From: Desulfohalobiaceae bacterium
GTDB lineage: Bacteria > Desulfobacterota > Desulfovibrionia > Desulfovibrionales > Desulfothermaceae
DNA length: 8,293 nucleotides
Assembly: GCA_021737115.1 (NCBI GenBank)
Contig: JAIPER010000141.1
Coordinates: 1-8,293, forward strand
Reading direction: 5' to 3'
Shown: positions 5,445-8,293 of the stretch, one piece after another
Layout of the letters: the number at the start of each line of letters is the position of its first letter
Position numbering within the stretch: the stretch's first letter is position 1
The notes under the pieces: model-generated
Database searches by the model: none
Seen by the model: only the letters and a program-made list of their open reading frames with translations
Told to the model about the DNA's origin: nothing
Program-made: the position numbers and the translations under genes

Positions 5445-6788
5445 ATGCCGCCGAAAAGTTACTACTACAAAGCGGTCAGTGCCGGGGGGGAAATCACCAC
5501 CGGGAGCCTGACGGCCAGGGACGAAAAAGAGGTTGTCTTTACTCTGCAGAAGCAGCAGCTGGTACCCCTCCAGATTTCCTTTCAGGAGTCGGCTGCAGCC
5601 GGAGCAAAGCCGGCCGGGACCGGCAGGGGGGAGGAGGCCTCGGCCGGAACTCTACCGGGCCGGTTTGGCCCAGGGTCTTTCGGCCTGCCGCGGCAGAAGA
5701 GCGAAAAAAAGGGCCTTTTCAGCGGCCTGAACAAGGAGCTCACCTTTTGGAAGCGTACCAACCGCAAGGACCTGATCCATTTTGCCGAGAATCTGGCCGT
5801 GATTTTAAGCGCGGGGATCGCCCTGAACAGGGGCTTGACCATCGTCAGCCAGTTGACGGAAAAAAAGCATTTTCAAGGGATCATCCTGGAAGTGCAGCAG
5901 CATTTGAAAGAGGGCAGCACCTTTTGGGAGGCCCTGCAGACCAGGCAATCCGTATTCCCTCCGATCTTCATCAACATGGTCAGGGCCGGCGAGTCCAGCG
6001 GCGTTCTGGACAGTATCCTGAACAAGCTGGCGGATTACCTGAAGAGCGTGGACGAACTCAGGGAGTTTTTCGTGGCCGCCCTGATTTATCCGGTCATCCT
6101 GACCCTGACCTCTGCGCTGTCCATTGCCGTGCTGCTGCTCTTCGTCCTGCCGAAATTCAACACCATTTTTATCGATATGGGCATCCCTCTGCCCCTGAGC
6201 ACGAAAATACTCCTGTCGTTGGGGGACTTTTTGCAGTCCTACTACTGGGCCCTGATCGGGTCGGTGCTTGCGCTCGTCTTTGCTTTCCGGTATTATCTGA
6301 AAACAGCCGCCGGCCGGAAGCAGTGGGACCGGTTCAAGCTCCGGATCCCCCTTCTTGGGTCGATCATCAAAAAAATTGAAATCGCCCGTTTTTCCAGGAC
6401 ACTGGGGACGCTCCTCGCCAGCGGGGTCTCGATTCTGGCCTCGGTGTCCATTGTCCAGGGAGTGATCCTGAACCGGGTCTTGACTGGCTCCCTGTCTCAA
6501 GTGTACGAGGATCTCAAGCAGGGAAAGACCTTGTCCCGTGCTCTGGAAGACAGGCAGGTCTTCTCCGGCCTGGCCGTGCAGATGGTCGGGGTGGGGGAAG
6601 AAACCGGCCACATGGACACCATGCTGGAAAAAGTGGCTGAAATCTATGAAACCGAGACCAAAGGATCCATCAAGAAACTGACTTCGCTGTTCGAACCGGT
6701 CATTATCCTGGTTATGGGCTGTGTCATCGGACTCATGGTCATCTCCATCTTCATGGCCATCTTCAGCGTGAACACCCTGGCGGTGTAA
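5445..6788 (+). CDS. gspF: Type II secretion system inner-membrane platform protein GspF
   Basis: This encodes a 447-residue polytopic inner-membrane protein of the GspF/PilC family. It forms the assembly platform that links the GspE ATPase to pseudopilus growth. The N-terminal domain (1-45) starts in the usual way (SYYYKAVSAGGEITTGSL). A glycine/proline-rich linker (~46-100) is longer than usual and makes the protein larger than the typical ~400 residues. The two T2SF repeats span ~111-236 and ~312-440, each with its conserved 'G-E' signature: 'VRAGESSGVLD' (179-189) and 'VGVGEETGHMDTML' (381-394). Membrane helices are at ~209-236, ~265-285 and ~416-440. ATG 5445 fits the family start but has no good Shine-Dalgarno; the nearest purine run, GGGAAAGAG, ends 17 bases upstream inside the repeat. 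gspE is not immediately upstream, unlike in many operons. PilC of type IV pili is the alternative, but the gspG-H-I neighbours favour GspF. Confidence 0.93.
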   Translation: MPPKSYYYKAVSAGGEITTGSLTARDEKEVVFTLQKQQLVPLQISFQESAAAGAKPAGTGRGEEASAGTLPGRFGPGSFGLPRQKSEKKGLFSGLNKELTFWKRTNRKDLIHFAENLAVILSAGIALNRGLTIVSQLTEKKHFQGIILEVQQHLKEGSTFWEALQTRQSVFPPIFINMVRAGESSGVLDSILNKLADYLKSVDELREFFVAALIYPVILTLTSALSIAVLLLFVLPKFNTIFIDMGIPLPLSTKILLSLGDFLQSYYWALIGSVLALVFAFRYYLKTAAGRKQWDRFKLRIPLLGSIIKKIEIARFSRTLGTLLASGVSILASVSIVQGVILNRVLTGSLSQVYEDLKQGKTLSRALEDRQVFSGLAVQMVGVGEETGHMDTMLEKVAEIYETETKGSIKKLTSLFEPVIILVMGCVIGLMVISIFMAIFSVNTLAV

Positions 6789-6791
6789 TCG

Positions 6792-6976
6792 CAGACTTCG
6801 TAGCAGTGTCTTGACCCTTTAGCGCAAGTGTTTAAAATAATACAAAATATTTTTAATGACTGCTAAGTTGGACATAATATCGAAATCGTATTTCGGATTT
6901 CGTGCTTAGAATTTGTCGTAACCTGATATTTGTCCAAAAAATATCCAAACTTTGGAGTACGGGAAAGAGCTCTGAA
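6792..6976 (+). repeat. Dispersed intergenic repeat, copy C (full length)
   Basis: About 185 bp, beginning 3 bases after the gspF stop and filling most of the gspF-gspG gap. It is like copy B but carries an extra ~12 bases that create a perfect small hairpin CGAAAT cgt ATTTCG (6881-6895). An outer stem pairs TTGGACATAATATC (6868-6881) with GATATTTGTCCAA (6925-6937), 13 pairs with one bulged T. Then follow TCCAAACTTTGGA (6945-6957) and AGAGCTCT, as in the other copies. It separates two genes that are commonly close together, and may carry a promoter or leader for gspGHI or act as a spacer of mobile origin. Confidence 0.85.
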
Positions 6977-7026
6977 ATTGCGAAGAAGCCAATATTTGCA
7001 GCATCGACTGCCAGGATTACCGAATT

Positions 7027-7083
7027 ATGAAAACCTCAATTTATGACGACCGTAAGTATAAAAAATATGCTAAAGACTTCTGA
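7027..7083 (+). CDS. Possible 18-codon leader ORF upstream of gspG
   Basis: ATG 7027 is preceded by AGGA (7013-7016) at about 10 bases, a better ribosome binding site than any gspG start has. It encodes the basic peptide MKTSIYDDRKYKKYAKDF and ends in TGA at 7081-7083, 4 bases before ATG 7088 of gspG. Translation of this short frame could bring ribosomes to the gspG start by coupling. It may equally be chance; no homology is recognised. Confidence 0.25.
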   Translation: MKTSIYDDRKYKKYAKDF

Positions 7084-7087
7084 ACGC

Positions 7088-7513
7088 ATGCCGATACGTA
7101 GGAAAGAGATATCAAGCGGCTTCACCCTCATAGAACTGCTCATTGTCATGATCATCGTCGGGTTGCTGGCCTCTCTGGTGGCGCCCAAGATGTTCCGCCA
7201 GCTGGGTGAATCCAAGCAGAAAACCGCCAGGGCCCAGATCGAGCTGCTGGGCACGGCCCTGGATACCTACCGCCTGGATACTGACCAGTATCCGACCACG
7301 CAGCAGGGCCTGAAGGCCCTGCGGGAGAAGCCCCAGGGCGTGGAAGACTGGAACGGACCCTATCTGCCCAAGCCGGTTCCCAAAGACCCCTGGGGAAACG
7401 AGTATGTCTACAAATCCCCCGGGGAGCACAATCCCTACGACCTCTCTTCCTACGGTGCGGACGGGCAGAGCGGGGGCGAAGGAGAAGATGCGGATATCAA
7501 TTCCTGGGAATAA
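7088..7513 (+). CDS. gspG: Type II secretion major pseudopilin GspG
   Basis: The chosen start gives 141 residues. GspG is the main subunit of the periplasmic pseudopilus; it is made as a prepilin, cleaved and N-methylated by the prepilin peptidase (GspO/PilD). The leader MPIRRKEISSG is cut before F12, giving 'FTLIELLIVMIIVGLLASLV' with glutamate at +5 (E16). The family body follows: 'TALDTYRLDTDQYPTTQQGL' (56-75), 'WNGPYLPKPVPKDPWGN' (88-104), and the C-terminal calcium-site region 'YDLSSYGADGQSGGEGEDADI' (117-137). In-frame ATGs at 7043 and 7067 would give leaders of 26 and 18 residues. I prefer 7088 because short leaders are usual and a mini-ORF ends just before it, but no start has a clear ribosome binding site. 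It is followed by gspH after 8 bases. Confidence 0.93.
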   Translation: MPIRRKEISSGFTLIELLIVMIIVGLLASLVAPKMFRQLGESKQKTARAQIELLGTALDTYRLDTDQYPTTQQGLKALREKPQGVEDWNGPYLPKPVPKDPWGNEYVYKSPGEHNPYDLSSYGADGQSGGEGEDADINSWE

Positions 7514-7521
7514 AATATCAC

Positions 7522-7992
7522 ATGAGTGGATCTTTTTCCTTGACAGCAACCAAAAACGGATTCACCATAATTGAAATAGTGGTGGTCATGCTGATCATCG
7601 CCCTGGGCTCATCCGTCTTTCTGGGCTATCAGCTGTCCCAGCGGGAGACCCTGCAGCTGCGAAGCGGCGGCCGACAACTGGCCCTCTATCTGCGCCAGGC
7701 CAAGAGCTACGCTGTTCTCAAAGGGGCTGCCAACAGTTGCTATTATCAAACGGAAACCAGGACCATAAGCCAGGACTTGAATGACAGGAGCCTGACCCTG
7801 CCGGGTGGGGTGATTCTCCGGCTGACCGGGCAATCAAGCGGGAGCAAGGAGCTATTGATAACTCGTTTTTTTGCGGATGGCAGCTCACTGCTCAGCACAT
7901 TCGCCATCGTGAATCAGGACCGAAGTATGCAGTGCAGGATAGATCCGATTCTGGGCACAGTCGACCTCTCCGGCGTCAGCCTGGAGTCATGA
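7522..7992 (+). CDS. gspH: Type II secretion minor pseudopilin GspH
   Basis: This encodes a 156-residue prepilin-like protein. The 13-residue leader MSGSFSLTATKNG ends in the cleavage glycine, then 'FTIIEIVVVMLIIALGSSVF' with E18 at +5. The body shows the GspH pattern: a helix with 'RQLALYLRQAKSYAVLKG' (51-68), then beta-strands with 'LTLPGGVILRL' and 'ITRFFADGSS'. GspH is a minor pseudopilin that joins the pseudopilus together with the GspI-J-K tip complex. It starts 8 bases after gspG and its stop overlaps the next start codon (ATGA at 7989-7992), so it is part of a tight operon. Family identity rests on order (G-H-I) and fold pattern, since minor pseudopilins diverge strongly. Confidence 0.88.
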   Translation: MSGSFSLTATKNGFTIIEIVVVMLIIALGSSVFLGYQLSQRETLQLRSGGRQLALYLRQAKSYAVLKGAANSCYYQTETRTISQDLNDRSLTLPGGVILRLTGQSSGSKELLITRFFADGSSLLSTFAIVNQDRSMQCRIDPILGTVDLSGVSLES

Positions 7993-8293
7993 ATCGGGAA
8001 CGCGGTTTCACCCTGGTGGAGATGCTGGTTGCGGTCATCATCGTGGGCAGTACCCTGGCCGTCTTTTTCCAGTTGCTGTCATCCAGCCTCAGGCTGGAAA
8101 AAAGGGGACGCGATCAATTCAAGACCCTGCTCGCCGCAAAAGAGAAATTCATGGATATAAGCAGCCTGAATATCAAAAATCAGGAATTCCCCTGGCAGGG
8201 AGCAGACGGCGAGGCACGGTGGACAGTCCGCCTGGAAAGGTCGGGTTGCTCCCCGCAAAAGGAGCTGGGTGATACCTTGGCCTCGAGGCCTTA
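7989..8293 (+). CDS. gspI: Type II secretion minor pseudopilin, probably GspI (3' end outside window)
   Basis: Reads 101 codons from ATG 7989 and remains open at the window edge. The short leader MNRERG is cut before F7: 'FTLVEMLVAVIIVGSTLAVF', glutamate +5 at E11. The following helix, 'LLAAKEKFMDISSL' (47-60), and the turn with 'FPWQGADGEARWTVRLER' (67-84) resemble GspI, whose family often has a conserved 'W-x-x-x-G-E...W-x-(V/W)' stretch. It overlaps gspH by 4 bases (ATGA), and GGAG lies 2 bases before the ATG. GspI forms the tip complex with GspJ and GspK. GspJ is the alternative, but position after gspH and the short body favour GspI. Confidence 0.8.
   Translation, partial: MNRERGFTLVEMLVAVIIVGSTLAVFFQLLSSSLRLEKRGRDQFKTLLAAKEKFMDISSLNIKNQEFPWQGADGEARWTVRLERSGCSPQKELGDTLASRP

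Noticed and set aside
5387..6379. Long open frame in another frame over gspF
   Set aside because: Shadow of gspF; the gspF frame carries all the T2SF motifs and membrane helices.
7027..7043. Possible frameshift joining the mini-ORF at 7027 to gspG
   Set aside because: GspG already has a complete prepilin leader without it, and the mini-ORF has its own stop before ATG 7088.

Overview
The window looks like bacterial chromosome, most probably from a Gram-negative with a type II secretion system. A Desulfobacterota-type ('deltaproteobacterial') host is my best guess, from the mix of genes and the repeat-rich intergenic DNA, but I cannot confirm it from this sequence alone. Coding strands of the middle and right parts are fairly GC-rich. 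The first ~800 bases and the ~90-185 bp intergenic repeats are visibly richer in A+T.

Layout. (1) Positions 1-756 hold toxin-antitoxin remains: the 3' end of a DUF3368 (PIN-like) gene, a hairpin-rich spacer, an intact hicB antitoxin, and a hicA toxin cut off after 18-20 codons. (2) Positions 757-948 form a gene-free spacer with a GC-rich stem-loop framed by a 9-bp direct repeat. (3) Positions 949-4502 are a surface-polysaccharide island: a sulfotransferase on + meets, tail to tail with 7 bases between, a minus-strand pair made of a GT2 glycosyltransferase-methyltransferase fusion and a second, zinc-finger-type SAM methyltransferase whose start overlaps it by 8 bases. (4) Positions 4503-5444 are a gene-free stretch packed with inverted repeats, including a ~197-nt nested, multi-branched palindrome, and with copies of a dispersed intergenic repeat. 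(5) Positions 5445-8293 are a type II secretion block: gspF, then a ~240-bp gap filled mostly by another copy of the repeat, then gspG-gspH-gspI packed tightly, with gspI running off the end.

How the parts work together. The island genes probably assemble and decorate (sulfate, methylate) an extracellular glycan. GspF is the inner-membrane platform protein and GspG/H/I the major and minor pseudopilins of the secretion machine. gspE, gspC, gspD and the prepilin peptidase are not in this window.

The least ordinary content is non-coding. First, a three-copy (plus one fragment) ~90-185 bp repeat brackets gspF and sits just upstream of gspF and gspG. Second, there is a multi-branched palindrome at 4767-4963. 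Third, a 38-bp GTGAAAT-N24-ATTTCAC stem-loop occurs both at 228-265 and inside that large palindrome. I found no tRNA, rRNA, CRISPR array or transposase gene.
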